Shown: piece after piece, positions 24,878 to 35,784 of the stretch | How the letters are laid out: every line of letters begins with the position of its first letter | How positions within the stretch are numbered: the stretch's first letter is position 1 | Assembly (NCBI GenBank): GCA_027946365.1 | Contig: JAPEUQ010000001.1 | Location: 2,914,001 to 2,978,000, forward strand | Origin: Kalmusia sp. IMI 367209 | Lineage: Eukaryota > Ascomycota > Dothideomycetes > Pleosporales > Didymosphaeriaceae | Direction: 5' to 3' | Length of the DNA: 64,000 nucleotides | Notes under the pieces: model-generated | Told to the model about the DNA's origin: nothing | Databases searched by the model: none | The model's input: the letters and a program-made list of their open reading frames with translations, nothing else | Program-made: the position numbers and the translations under genes

Positions 24878-26040
24878 AGTGACTGAATTGTAAAACAGGA
24901 TATGAACTAGGACCACGGAAACAAAGGTATCGATGAGACGCGAAACGGTGATCGACTGGACAAGCAAAAGCACTTAAACAACGCCCTCTTTCCTCCTCGC
25001 CAATCGTAATCCCCTTCGAAACAAACATTGCGCTGTCAATCCGCACGAGCCCACGTAGACGGCCTCGCAGGAATCCTTCCAAAATGAGATCTCGCTGTGC
25101 GTAGCTTGATTGGCTCTACATGTCTCCGATTCGCACGGAAACCACCTCAAACGCGCAAACATGCTCATTTTATATTGCGCAGCGGACTAGGACCAGTTGG
25201 CGCTTCCGAAGGATAGTTTAAGTGTAGGGAGTCTTGGCTAAGACGGGCGGAGAGAAGAGTTTCGTCCGAACCGATGGGAAGGAATCGGATCCTTGGCTAG
25301 ACTGGTTGTGGTCGGTGCGCATTTGGTCCTGCTACAATTCAACTATGCCTACTGCAAGTATGGCGTTATACGCCGAACATGGAAATTATCATCGACGACA
25401 AGGGGAGTTTTAACATGGTTGTTTCAGTGGGTGCTCGATGGGCTTTTGAATTGAAATTAGATGAGAGATCTACGACCCATGGAAGCTAAGAACGGTCCCA
25501 CGGTACTCTCGCTCATTTCCAAGTTTAGTACCGTGGAAGGTATAATTCAACCATGAAGCAAAAGGTACAAGCTATCATCACAATATGACCAGACTAACGG
25601 TTTCTACCAGACTATGCCAACACTAATCTCATACCAGAGTGGGTGATCAAAGAATGCTGAGATCCTCGAGAGATATAAGGATGTATAATGCGCACGATTA
25701 AATGTAAGTAGACTCAATTCCTGGGTCTTTAAATACATCCTATAGTCGGCACAGAGATATATCAGCCAGATGACCTTCAGTGCCTAACATTTCGTCACTA
25801 CAGTGGGTGGTGCTGATTCCATGGTAAAAAAAATTAGGCTCCCTGGATCCAATATCAACATCCAAAAGTGCACTCTGGTACAAACTGCATGCTTCCTCAA
25901 CACTTCGTCTCCCTCGAATTATATATTTTCCTGACCAGAACACTTTCGCTCACCATCTCATACATATCAACCCGTTTTCAAGAGTATTTCGAACGAAAGT
26001 ACCACCATTGCTAGCTCCCATATCTCACCATACCACGGCC
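24878..26040. other. Divergent intergenic region (1.2 kb)
   Basis: The region separates the carboxylesterase (-) from the hypothetical gene starting at 26041 (+). Only short frames without motifs are present. It must contain both promoters. No defined element was recognised. Confidence 0.5.
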
Positions 26041-27132
26041 ATGATGTCTTTCCTCATGGACATCTTTTTCACCACCCCGTCCATCTACCTCCAAGAAGTC
26101 CAGCAAGCCCTCGACAGAAGCGATCCTCTCACAGCACTCACCTTCTTCTTCGTCACGCTCAACCTCCCGAATACTCTCCAAGGCGAAAAGCGCACTATAC
26201 TGCGATTCAGCGCCAAGCCGTTGTCCTACACTCTACGCATCACGGGTGCTCCATCATGCACACATGTGCACATTCTCCATGAGCACGAGAACACCTCTGT
26301 CGCATTCGAAGTCACATCTGAAGAGAATCTCAAAGCCCTCGCGCGATACGTGCTGGACGCGAAGAAAAAAGAGGAGCAAAAACAAATCTGCGGAAGACTC
26401 AAAGCGGTACCGAAGCCCAACAAAGAACTGTTGAGCATTTTGCAAACCCAGAGACCAGGCGGCTGCACGAGATTCGATGAAGTGCAACGGGCCATCAAGC
26501 GCGGATGCCTCCTCGATGCCGTAGTAGACCTGCTCACCCCCTTCGGTCTTCTTCCCAGGGAACTAGGCAGACAAGTCGTAGTGTTTGCGCTTGGGGAGCT
26601 AAGGGGGGACAAATATCACCCCGGTCTTAGGGTCGCTCGTTTGAGGAGATATTCTGTCACGAACACCAGCGACAAAAGTTCGAAGCTCAATCTTCAGACT
26701 TGCATCGGCGTGACGCATGTACGCTGTTTCAGCGCAAAGCAGGCGGAAGCAGATCGCAAGAGGCTCTTACCTACCATGCTGGAAGAAGCGGGAGATTTCG
26801 ACGAGCTGGACTATACCGAGTTCTCACAGAAGGTCCTAATCTATGATCTTTGGAGACATGAGGATTTAGTTGCGTTGGTGGAGCGTGTGCTTCTCATGAA
26901 GGACGGCGTGAAAGCGGATAGACTGCTCTTCCACCTGAGCCGTCACATGGGCAGACGGCCTAGTGCTAAAGCAAAGGTTCCGGCGGTTTTGAGTCCGGTA
27001 AGGTCCCCAAAACAGTTTGCATATCAGCAACGGAGGGCGATGGGTCGGGTCAGTGGATTACGCTATGCTGCTGAAGCGGAGAGCGTTGAAGGAGGAATGG
27101 GAGAAGCGTCCCCTAGCGAGATGGAAGATTGA
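26041..27132 (+). CDS. Hypothetical protein, 363 aa
   Basis: Single exon. The start at 26041 (MMSFLMDIFFTTPSIYLQEV) is the first ATG of the frame. The protein has an N-terminal region TALTFFFVTLNLPNTL, a charged middle (YVLDAKKKEEQKQICGRLK), RFDEVQRAIKRGCLLDAVVDL at about 144, and a basic tail with RRPSAKAKVPAVLSPVRSP. It is uninterrupted and has balanced composition and codon use like its neighbours, so I take it as real. I do not recognise a domain. The (GAA)n tract starts 73 bp after its stop, within the likely 3' untranslated region. Confidence 0.6.
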   Translation: MMSFLMDIFFTTPSIYLQEVQQALDRSDPLTALTFFFVTLNLPNTLQGEKRTILRFSAKPLSYTLRITGAPSCTHVHILHEHENTSVAFEVTSEENLKALARYVLDAKKKEEQKQICGRLKAVPKPNKELLSILQTQRPGGCTRFDEVQRAIKRGCLLDAVVDLLTPFGLLPRELGRQVVVFALGELRGDKYHPGLRVARLRRYSVTNTSDKSSKLNLQTCIGVTHVRCFSAKQAEADRKRLLPTMLEEAGDFDELDYTEFSQKVLIYDLWRHEDLVALVERVLLMKDGVKADRLLFHLSRHMGRRPSAKAKVPAVLSPVRSPKQFAYQQRRAMGRVSGLRYAAEAESVEGGMGEASPSEMED

Positions 27133-27204
27133 AGAAGGGTGTACTCTTTGCTGAGACGAAGAAGGTACATTAGAAGAGCGTTGTGCAGAATACGGTGGAT
27201 GAAA

Positions 27205-27347
27205 GAAGAAGAAGAAGAAGAAGAAGAAGAAGAAGAAGAAGAAGAAGAAGAAGAAGAAGAAGAAGAAGAAGAAGAAGAAGAAGAAGAAGAAGAAGAAGAA
27301 GAAGAAGAAGAAGAAGAAGAAGAAGAAGAAGAAGAAGAAGAAGAAGA
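27205..27347. repeat. Perfect (GAA)n microsatellite, about 47 units
   Basis: A 143-bp run of GAA is uninterrupted. All three plus-strand frames and the minus strand are open through it (poly-Glu, poly-Lys/Arg, poly-Ser, poly-Leu), which creates spurious open frames. The strict purine/pyrimidine strand asymmetry can form triplex DNA. Confidence 0.98.
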
Positions 27348-27863
27348 CAATATCTCCGTGATCGCAACCCGGTCACACCTCTCTTCTTATCAAAGAGTTC
27401 ATCTCAGAATGCATGTTACGAAGGCAGAGATATTGAAAGGAACTGGGTTAGTCTGAGAGGCATTGCGAGAGTAGTGACTGCTGGAAAAGGCCTTGGATTA
27501 TCTCAGGATGCGTTCCGCGGTCTTCGAACTTCTGAGGTGCACTTCGGAAGTGGGGTGATAGTATTGCAACGACATAATTTGGAGGGGTGAGAAGATGACA
27601 TGTTGTTGTAGTGTTAGAGCTGTATTAGCAGCGTATCATTTAAATACCATGTATGGGAGCTCCCAAGCCGTTATCCTCATGCACAAGAAAATGAGCTGTT
27701 AATTGGACACGTCTGTGAAGTGTCGAAACATAACATGTAAAATTTAGAGGGTATCTTCCCAACCAAAACGCCCCTCAATATGCCCGCAAAATTCTTCCCA
27801 AATGCTTTCCATATTCACGGTGATTTCCTCGCCCTGTCTCGCGTATGCAAGACCGCACAACCC
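27348..27863. other. Convergent 3' intergenic region
   Basis: The region lies between the end of the GAA repeat and the stop of the Pol III subunit gene on the minus strand. No recognisable coding content. It should hold the 3' ends of both flanking genes. Confidence 0.5.
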
Positions 27864-28874
27864 TTACTCATACGTATTCTCGTACGGATCCGCGTCGTCG
27901 ATATCGTCGTCCTCGCCGTTGTCAAAGTATTGCTCCGCGTTGTAATCGTCGTCAGCCTCTTCCGAATCGCTCGACACGGCAGACCAATTGTCCTCATCGT
28001 CGCCGCCTTCCGGCTTCTCTTCGTCTTCATTTGCCTCCTCGTCCTCGTCAAACTCCTCATCTTCGTCCTCGGCGCGCGCCTCAGCTTCTCGCGTCCGACC
28101 CTCTTCCTGCTCAATGTGCTGCTGAATTAGAGACTTCTCGTTGATCCTAGTCGTGACGGCGAGTACGCGCTTCTTGTTGCTGCCTCGAGCCAGATGATGG
28201 CGCAGCTCAGGCGGGAATAGGTTATGCACTACGACCTGGTGTAAGTGAAGATTCCGGCCATAACGCACCAGGCCGACTCACCGAACGGGCGGCTATCCAG
28301 CTTCGGGACTTTGCGGTGTCGTTTGTGATATCTCGCTGAGTACGTTTCGTTGCCGAGGAAAGGGTCGAAGAGCGATTCGTCCGTGGGCGCTACGTCGCCA
28401 GCTTTGCGCTTGAGGCCCGTCTTCATGCCGTCGTTTAGAACTGTGAAGAAGTCGCCATTGTGGACGCGATCGCGCACTGCCATGTAGTACTTCAACGTCG
28501 TCTTTTCGTACTCGGAAGGCGGGGGGGCCTGGGCTGGTGGGGCGCTCTGTCGATGTCTCAGCGGATTGCTCAGCTGCTTCGCGCGCTGAAGGCGCGGGTG
28601 TGGCGGCCAAAGCTCGCGCTGTGCCATGCTGGCTTGCGTAACATGGTCTGGAGATGCGCGCGAAAATGGGCATGAAGGGGCTAGCTGCACGGAGAGAACG
28701 ATGCGTAGGGGACGCGATTCTCAAAGGGTAGCTTACAGGAAAGAGGTCGCCGGGTCCCTTCTGAATCTCGAGGCCAGTCAGATCCCAGTTGAGCTCGGTG
28801 CCTGCGATCATAACCGTCCCTGGGGCGCTGCGCTGCCCGCCACCACGCGCGCCGCCGCGTCCGCCTCTCGACAT
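27864..28874 (-). CDS. RPC31: RNA polymerase III subunit Rpc31/Rpc7-type
   Basis: Three exons (28874-28737, 28618-28282, 28228-27864) give 279 residues. The N-terminus is Gly/Arg-rich (MSRGGRGGARGGGQ) and continues into LTGLEIQKGPGDLFP. The middle block KYYMAVRDRVHNGDFFTV is followed by SLFDPFLGNETYSARYHKR. The long acidic tail ends with DDDYNAEQYFDNGEDD, the signature of C31/RPC7 proteins. The subunit belongs to the C82-C34-C31 heterotrimer needed for Pol III initiation at tRNA and 5S genes. The acceptor of intron 1 (exon 2 starting at 28618) was chosen by phase; the residues just after the junction are therefore less certain. Confidence 0.88.
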
Positions 28875-29452
28875 GATGGCAGCTGGTCGTGGTCAATCGA
28901 TTGGACTTCCCAGAAGTTCGCCTTTTAGGAGTTGAAGTTGTACGGCGGTTTTGGGGCTGGTATATGAGGATTCATGTTGAGTCAGAATTTTGGATGTCGT
29001 GCAGCAGCGCGGGCCGCGGCCTTTACATGGTGGGGCACCATAGCCGATCTCACCACCAGCCCACTCTACTCTACCCACAGACTGCTATTGTCTCCCGTTG
29101 ACTGCAGTCTCGGCGCAAATCTGTCCCGAAAGGATCTGGGTCGTGTGTATATCCGGCGCACAAGTAGCAGCCAGCGAGCGCTGACGTCACACTTCGCACT
29201 TTGGAACCACGGCCCAACAACCAACCCTCAAGATTCAACCGCTGTGAAAAGTGTGCGCCGTGCGCCTACACGCGTCCAGGCTTTTCTCCGAACACGTGGT
29301 CACATGAGCAAAGCTAGAACCTTCTTTTGGTCAGCCTTAGAACGGTTAACTACTAGACTTGCCTCAACGCTTGCTCGGGATATCCTTGCCCAACCATATA
29401 TACCCCAGTGAATCCCCCAAAACGGAACCAGACAATTGTACCATCCACAAAC
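28875..29452. promoter_or_regulatory. Divergent promoter with TATA element at 29397-29402
   Basis: This 578-bp gap separates the divergent Pol III subunit and HSM3-type genes. TATATA at 29397-29402 lies about 50 bp upstream of the HSM3-type ATG at 29453 and could position its transcription start. No other element stood out. Confidence 0.45.
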
Positions 29453-31364
29453 ATGGCTGCTGTCCTTCTCACGGAGCTTTCTGTACACCTACAAAAGGTA
29501 GACGAGGATCCTACGACTACTCTGGATGCAGACCTGCTAGAGAAATGCGAACTCTTCACAAGCACGCCCGACTACCGAGTCCGGATATGGCAGGAGACAG
29601 GTCCGCTCTTTCTCCAGATTGCGGCTCTACTCCCGAAGCTCCAGCAGGATCCATCTCTTCTCATTCACTTCGTTATAAAAATGGCCTTGCCTTACCGCTT
29701 CGAAGATATCAAAGACGTTGACTTCGAAGTTGCGTTAGATCTGCAAGCAACGCCTTTCCACCCCCTCATCCTCACCCTCCTCGAGAAGGCTACCGCGGGA
29801 AGTAACGATGCACAAGCACTTGCCAACCGACCGACTGTCGTTGCGGCCATTGTGCGCTTGTGGCTTTGCACGCCTGATGCTGGAGTTGCAACTCAGGCCG
29901 AAGATCTACTCACAGCTTTACTGCGCGTCTCCAAGAATGAGCCTGTGGCTGCATCTGGAGAAGCACCTCTGCACACATACGGTGCCGGCCCCATGTGGAG
30001 ACGGTTGTTTAATGATCGCGATATCATTTCGCTCTACTACCACTACACCTCCCTGAAGACCCTTTCAAACCCGCCACTTCCTCTCCTAAGCAAGCGAGAC
30101 AAGACAATTTCGCAGGCTCGCCTTCTGAATTGGCTACCGAAAGTCGGCAAGCTAGATTGGAGCACTATCACCTTCAGACATGGCTTGGACATCGAAAATG
30201 AGGCTGGACTCGGCGAGGATCAAGGTCTACTGCATTACGCATCATTAAAAATGGTAGACACAGACGACGACATACTCATGCACCTGACTCTCATTAATTT
30301 TTTCCGCGAGCTAATCGTCACAGTGACCACAAAGCCACATCTTATGTATGTAATGGTGTGTACAAACATCATAGAACTTATAACTGACAAGGCTAGGCAC
30401 TATGACTCAAGTTTGTCATTAGACTTTTTGAAAGAACAAGGTATCCACAAGCAGATTATCGACTTTCACACCACTGACACCCCTACCTTGGAACATTCGT
30501 TCTTGAGCCCCCGAACAGCGCAATACATCAGCGACTACGCAAGCACATATCCGGAGAACTTTGAAAATAGCGCCGAGCTACAACTCATCCGGACCTACCT
30601 CCACCGTAACATTCGCAAATGCGAGCCACACGACTTGAGTATCCTTGCCTCCATGCCACGTGCAACACTCATTCCGCGTCGCGCCACAAGCCTAGCATGG
30701 GATGACTGCATCCTCCTCGATGTTCCCATCACGCGAACGAACCCAGATGCACTGAAGACGCTAGCTGCTGTGTTTCATGGCCCACCCAAGCAGGAGATCA
30801 CCTTCCCGCAAGTCGAAACTATCGGCCTGGACGCTAAACGTATAGAAATAGAGTCCGTCTTCGCCCGCCTCATCACATCCCTTTTCTACACCAAGCATAC
30901 TTCCATGTTCTCCGATATCATCACACATGCCTCTACCATAGCTATGAAAGACAACGCTCTTGCAGCCCCTGGTGCTTCTCCAAGCGGTCATCACATCGTC
31001 ATGGTCCTCCCTTTCGTTACCCGATATCATACCCGCTTCTGACAACACATACGCCCGCCTGCAGGACTTCCCTGCGACGGGGCTAGACTTGGTGTTGGAT
31101 CCTGCACGCAGCGGTGGCGTTCTACCCGTTCTATTGAAGCCGGCGACGACGTTCTCGAATCTTGTGGGTGGGAGGGGCGATGCGGAGAATGCGGCTTATC
31201 AGGTTGCGATAGCGCGGTATGACGTCTTGAAGGCATTAGGAAAACGGTTAGAGAAGGAGGGAGGGAGAGATGATGTGCTAGGTATGGTGAGAGCGAGGAT
31301 TAGTGAGGGTCCTTGGGGTGTAGGAGGAAGTGCAGGTAGCAGAATTGGGACGTTGGATCTGTAA
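29453..31364 (+). CDS. HSM3-type protein (N-terminal HSM3 domain; proteasome-assembly chaperone family)
   Basis: The start is the first ATG (MAAVLLTELSVHLQKVDEDP). The protein is alpha-helical, ARM/HEAT-like: LLEKCELFTSTPDYRVRI, LFLQIAALLPKLQQDPSLLI, ALPYRFEDIKDVDFEVALDL, VVAAIVRLWLCTPDAGVATQ and MWRRLFNDRDIISLYYHYTS. These match my recollection of fungal HSM3-domain proteins. Yeast Hsm3 chaperones the 19S base of the proteasome and was first linked to mismatch repair. The frame reads ALAAP then goes out of register. Removing one C from the CCCC at about 30966-30969 restores LVLLQAVITSSWSSLSLPDI and reading to 31364, for about 636 residues. The extra base may be an assembly error or a true lesion. 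Confidence 0.7.
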
Positions 31365-31926
31365 AGATGCCAAGGTGTTGAAGAAGAGTCCATGTATAAG
31401 CGAGCTGCTGCACTTATCATCCGCGAATGCCACCACCAATAGAGGAAATATGTCATTCTACTATGCCAGGCTCCGTACATTACACTGAATGCCAATGTAC
31501 ACGGCCAGCCTCGCGAACTAGACTACTTTGGGCTTCATGGACTGATCGACGTCTTGGAGCAATCCTTCCCTATGCCTTATAATTAGACACTTGAAACAAG
31601 CTAAACCAAATTCGCGCTAAATGCACCTGTATAGAACGAACGCTTGTTCTCTTTTGTATCTAATGTACCCGGAGACCGAGTTCAAAGACTGGTCTTCTTG
31701 GAGGCTCCCCCGCTTGCGTTACGTTTTGCAACGTCTAGAGAGCTCTAGCCTGGCTCGCAACGGGAGCGGGGGGGGGGCCGTCCGCGCGAATCAAATGCAA
31801 CCGCAGACATTCACGAAAGAATAAAAGTTCCCTCTAAGGTCAACTCATGTTGACTTATTTCGATTCATCGGCACTCGTTCCTTTTCTTTCCTTTGTTCTG
31901 TTACACTCGTTCCCACCACCGCAAAC
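31365..31926. other. Intergenic region (562 bp)
   Basis: 3' flank of the HSM3-type gene and upstream region of the secreted lyase-like gene. It contains a run of nine G at about 31770-31778. No supported gene or recognised control element. Confidence 0.5.
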
Positions 31927-33123
31927 ATGCTGGCCAACATGTTGCCTTCTCTTCTCTTTCCCCTCGCAGCATCGACTGTTTTCGCTTCACCCGTCACACC
32001 CCGCCAATCCACCTTCCAACACCCAGGCGTCTTCATCTCCAAATCACAAATCGACTTCACCAAAGCCAAACTCGCTGCCAAAGCCGACCCGTGGAGAGCA
32101 GCCTACTCCGCTCTAGATTCCGTCCCTTGGAGCAAAACATCCTGGACGCCCTCCCCCGTCGCCACAGTGCGCTGCGAAGACCCAGGTTCCCCAGAGCACG
32201 ACCAAGAGCAGGGCTGTGAGGAGGAAAGACTGGACGCTCTGGCCGCGTACTCGCTCGCGCTCCGCTGGGCATACACGGGCAACGCGCAGTACTCGAGCGC
32301 CGCGATTGCGATCTTCGACGCATGGAGTGCAGTCTTGAAAGAGCACGTCAGCTCCAGCGCGCCTGAGCAGCCGGGCCTGCAGTCAGGCTGGGTGGCCAGC
32401 ACGTGGGCGCGCGCGGCGGAAATCATCCGGTACACGGACGCGGGCTGGTCGAGCAGTAGCATCGCGTCGTTCGAGGGTATGCTGAGGGACGTGTATCTCC
32501 CGCTTGTGCGCGAGGGCAGCGCAGATAATCCCAACAACATCGACTCCGCCATGCTGGAAGCTGCGCAGGGCATCGCTGTTTTCTTGGACGATCGGGCGCT
32601 GTACGACGCTGTCATGGCACGCTTCAAGCAACATGTTGCGTCGTATATTTATCTGAAGACGGATGGCGCGTATCCTAGGATTCCGGAATGGACGACAAAG
32701 TATAAGACTGAGGAGCGGGTGCGTGCGCTGTGGCAGTCGCAGCCGTCATTTTTCAACGGGCGGACAATGGAGACGTGTAGGGATCTTGAGCACGCGTCGT
32801 ATGGGCTGGCGTCTATCTCGCATATGCTGGAGACGGCGTACATTCAAGGCGAAGATCTATACAACTCGGATCCAGGTGTGAGATTGCAGACTGCGCTGGA
32901 GGTGCATGCGCAGTATGCGAAGGGGGGATCGGCACCGAGTGAGATTTGTGGGGGCAGTCTGAAGTATGCGTTGCTTCCTGTTGCGGAGCCGGGGTATAGT
33001 GCCTTGGTGGGGAGATTGGGGAAGAGTTTGCCTCAGACAAAAGGGTTTGTACAGGGGAGTAGGCCGGCAAAGCCGAATTATCTGTTTACGGCGTGGGAGA
33101 CGCTGACGCATGCGAGTGCGTAA
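31927..33123 (+). CDS. Secreted alginate-lyase-superfamily protein
   Basis: Single exon, 398 residues. The start MLANMLPSLLFPLAASTVFA is a signal peptide with cleavage expected near residue 21. The mature protein opens HPGVFISKSQIDFTKAKLAA and contains LDALAAYSLALRWAYTGNAQ, STWARAAEIIRY, NNIDSAMLEAAQGIAVFLDD and ETCRDLEHASYGLASISHML, the alpha/alpha-toroid pattern of the alginate lyase superfamily (PL5/PL38-like). Asn-Asn near residue 199 and the Arg-Asp-Leu-Glu-His cluster near 286 are candidate active-site residues. It likely cleaves a uronic-acid polysaccharide outside the cell; the substrate (alginate, glucuronan or other) cannot be decided from sequence. Confidence 0.8.
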   Translation: MLANMLPSLLFPLAASTVFASPVTPRQSTFQHPGVFISKSQIDFTKAKLAAKADPWRAAYSALDSVPWSKTSWTPSPVATVRCEDPGSPEHDQEQGCEEERLDALAAYSLALRWAYTGNAQYSSAAIAIFDAWSAVLKEHVSSSAPEQPGLQSGWVASTWARAAEIIRYTDAGWSSSSIASFEGMLRDVYLPLVREGSADNPNNIDSAMLEAAQGIAVFLDDRALYDAVMARFKQHVASYIYLKTDGAYPRIPEWTTKYKTEERVRALWQSQPSFFNGRTMETCRDLEHASYGLASISHMLETAYIQGEDLYNSDPGVRLQTALEVHAQYAKGGSAPSEICGGSLKYALLPVAEPGYSALVGRLGKSLPQTKGFVQGSRPAKPNYLFTAWETLTHASA

Positions 33124-34131
33124 GTAGGTATAGTTGGTGGGGGCTGCTTACTTTCTATGGTGGCAAGGATGTCTTGTTAGATGTAGAGAGTCGATTCTTG
33201 TATATGTTTACTATTGTGAGTAGTATATTACCGGGTTCATTAAAATGGTACGCAGCGGAACTCCATAGCCATTGTCCTCTCAATTACGTGGCCCTAGTCC
33301 ATACATGACATACTTTGTGATGGCCTTGAGGCGGAAAAGAAAGTTTCCAGCCATTTTGCTTTTTCTATCATAGTGCTCAGATGCCTATTTGAGTAGAAAA
33401 ACAAATCCTAGAATGACTGTCAGCAACAACCCGTGTTCATGCAGCTTGATTGCCATCCGTCTGTTCCTAGCGACATGCTAGCAGAATTGAGTCCCTGTAA
33501 TTTGGGTCCACATGGGACTCGTCGTCTCTGTTACAAGTAGTGTAGATGTTGTGAGTATCATGAATCAAGATGTAGTTAGAAGAATCGGGTGCTGACTTAT
33601 CGAGATCGCGCACGCGCCACATCTCATTCCAAATGCATGGCACCGGTGACATTTAATGTTTCCATCATCATTAATGCACAGCTCATCTTGCTCTGGCTGG
33701 ATGTCATTCGGACATGTATGATGATGTTTCAGCAAGCGCCACAGATAACGCCGCGTTCGTCGTTACCAACCTCTTGCAATCTGCAACTCCAGCTGTCTTC
33801 GATGATGGTCGCACAACGCGAGCCTCACGCCTTATCATTCGCGAAATCCTCCGAAGGATTTCCAGACCATAGCGACGCCTGCCCAACAATACGAGTGCAC
33901 GGCTACAATAGGTCGGCAGGAACGGGGCCATGTTTAAGATTATCCCCTATGTGCTTCGTGCGGTCCCCAACTTTTGAATCTCCCACTTCGCAGCCTCCAG
34001 ATGCTGCCTTTGCGCACATCGCAAATGTCACGATCGCTCCAGGGGTCTTCTAGACAACCCTTTTGACCTGATATCTGCCGTTGCAACCTTAGAAAGCCTA
34101 GCGAGGACACACTGCCCTTGCAAGCTTCGAC
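33124..34131. other. Intergenic region without supported gene (1.0 kb)
   Basis: A 154-codon plus-strand frame (33589-34053) and a 75-codon minus-strand frame (33704-33931) overlap. Neither shows a family motif or consistent splice partners. I do not annotate a gene. Confidence 0.45.
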
Positions 34132-35321
34132 ATGCAAACCATGGATGCTGAGCCGTTCGACAAGACCATCGAGGTTGAGGTGACCATTGCGCTAGCATTC
34201 TTGGTGATTACCATCGGTGTATGGATACATGAAGTATCGCGCAGGGTCAGGAAGGCCCGGCTGACGGCTTACGACTTTCTGCTCTATTTCGCATATGCAA
34301 GTGCCATTGGATCGATGTCTTCTTCTTCGCTAATGCCCCCAGGTGGATGTTCTCACCAAGGATGTTATAGCATTTTGGTGTGAGTCTATTGGTCTGCTAG
34401 CTGTTTGTCGCTGACAATGTGAAGTGGTCATCAAGGGCGCATGTTCCGATGCCACCTTGCAGAGTCAAACCGGACACGAGATGAGGGTATTTGACAACGT
34501 AGGGCTCTTCAGCTGTGGCATCGTCTCCTACTCACACTATCCAGGTCTTCTTCGCTCTTGCAGGCCTTCGTGCGGCGACAACAGTATCTGTTAAGGTCGC
34601 CGTCTTGTTCTTATATAAGCAGGTCCTAACACTTGATAATCGTTGGTTCCGTATCGCTTGGTGGGCGTGCTTCTTATACCTTGTGCCCTGCCTCATGGCT
34701 ATCGACTTGACCTTCTATGGCATCTCGTATACGAACAAAATGCGATCGCCGAACAACGATCTCGAACCCGCGGCCTTCCAATTCGGAAGAATTGCACATA
34801 TGACCGTGGCATGGCTCAATACTGTTGCTGACATGTCTATTCTGATCCTTCCCCTGCCGTACTTGTTCAGACTGCGTATTCAGCGCTCGCAGAAGGTGGC
34901 CCTCGGCGTCCTGCTCTGCATTGGATTTTTGTGAGCCGGATCCATTCTTACTGAGCTTCATCTAGTGAAGCCACGCGCTAACGATGTATACAGTGCCACG
35001 GCCGGAACTTGGGCTTATAGCATTCTTCTCACCGTGTCACTTATGAAAGGGCAAGACATGCGCCCTGCCTACGCCAATACCCTTCTCTTGATTGCCTCCG
35101 TGATTGAGTGTGCTATTGGGATAGTGTGTGCCTGCTTAGCGACGTCGAAGCCGGCAGTTTCCTTCCTGTGGCATTGGCTCAAGATGGCCTTGCGTGGAGA
35201 GACTAAACATCACGAGTTTGCTGAATTGCGACATCGAGCTAATAATCCAGAAACCCCACTGGAGGTGGTGGATGTATCCGTGAAAGAGATGGTTCAGGTT
35301 CGTTCGGTCCCATATAGGTAG
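34132..35321 (+). CDS. Fungal rhodopsin-like integral membrane protein
   Basis: Five exons (34132-34296, 34343-34379, 34425-34486, 34545-34930, 34994-35321) give 325 residues with seven predicted membrane segments. The segments include IALAFLVITIGVWIH near 17, FALAGLRAATTVSVKVAVLF, WACFLYLVPCLMAIDLTFYG, and YANTLLLIASVIECAIGIVC near 250. This is the pattern of the fungal rhodopsin/PTH11-related domain family, whose members are plasma-membrane proteins of mostly unknown ligand. The first intron uses a GC donor (GCAAGT at 34297). The nearby GT at 34301 would put exon 2 out of phase, whereas the GC donor yields FAY followed by VDVLTKDVIAFW. Exons 2 and 3 are only 37 and 62 bp. Confidence 0.75.
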
Positions 35322-35784
35322 AAGATCGGACTCGACATGGCTGAAAATTCGAATTCCGGACGGCAGAGATGAAAGCTTAGCGGACGTAAGCGACTTGAAG
35401 ATAAGAGCATCGCAGCGGAACGATTGAACGTGCTATGAAATTGAAGACCAACCACGCTTGTCGTTGGCTGAGGGTAGTGTGGAGGCTTCGTGACGTGGTA
35501 ACTCGGAGAAGCGCAGACACTAGGACCTTGGTTTCCGGTACCACTTCATATCGCAGCACCTCGATCCCTAGAGAAAGAAGAGAGCCTCTGTGCCTCACTC
35601 GTTGTTTTAATATCTGCCCTGGCAACGGGTTTGCCTAGACGAGCTTCTTTGTTCTTCACCGCAACACCTACGTCTCTCTTGTCTAGTCTAGCCTTGGCGC
35701 TCGAACCCTATATATAGAGTGTGGCTCTTCGGGCCTTTGCAACTCAGCTCAACCGCCTCTGTCCTCCGATTTCGATCAACCACG
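35322..35784. promoter_or_regulatory. Intergenic region with TATA element at 35709-35716
   Basis: The sequence CTATATATAG (35708-35717) lies about 70 bp before the F-box gene ATG at 35785 and is a good TATA box. The rest of this 463-bp stretch has no supported coding content. Confidence 0.5.

Noticed and set aside
27063..27590. Open frames of poly-Glu, poly-Arg, poly-Ser and poly-Leu on both strands
   Set aside because: They are created solely by the GAA microsatellite, which has no stop in any frame.
33589..34053. 154-codon frame upstream of the rhodopsin-like gene
   Set aside because: No recognisable motif, unconvincing composition and no in-phase introns.
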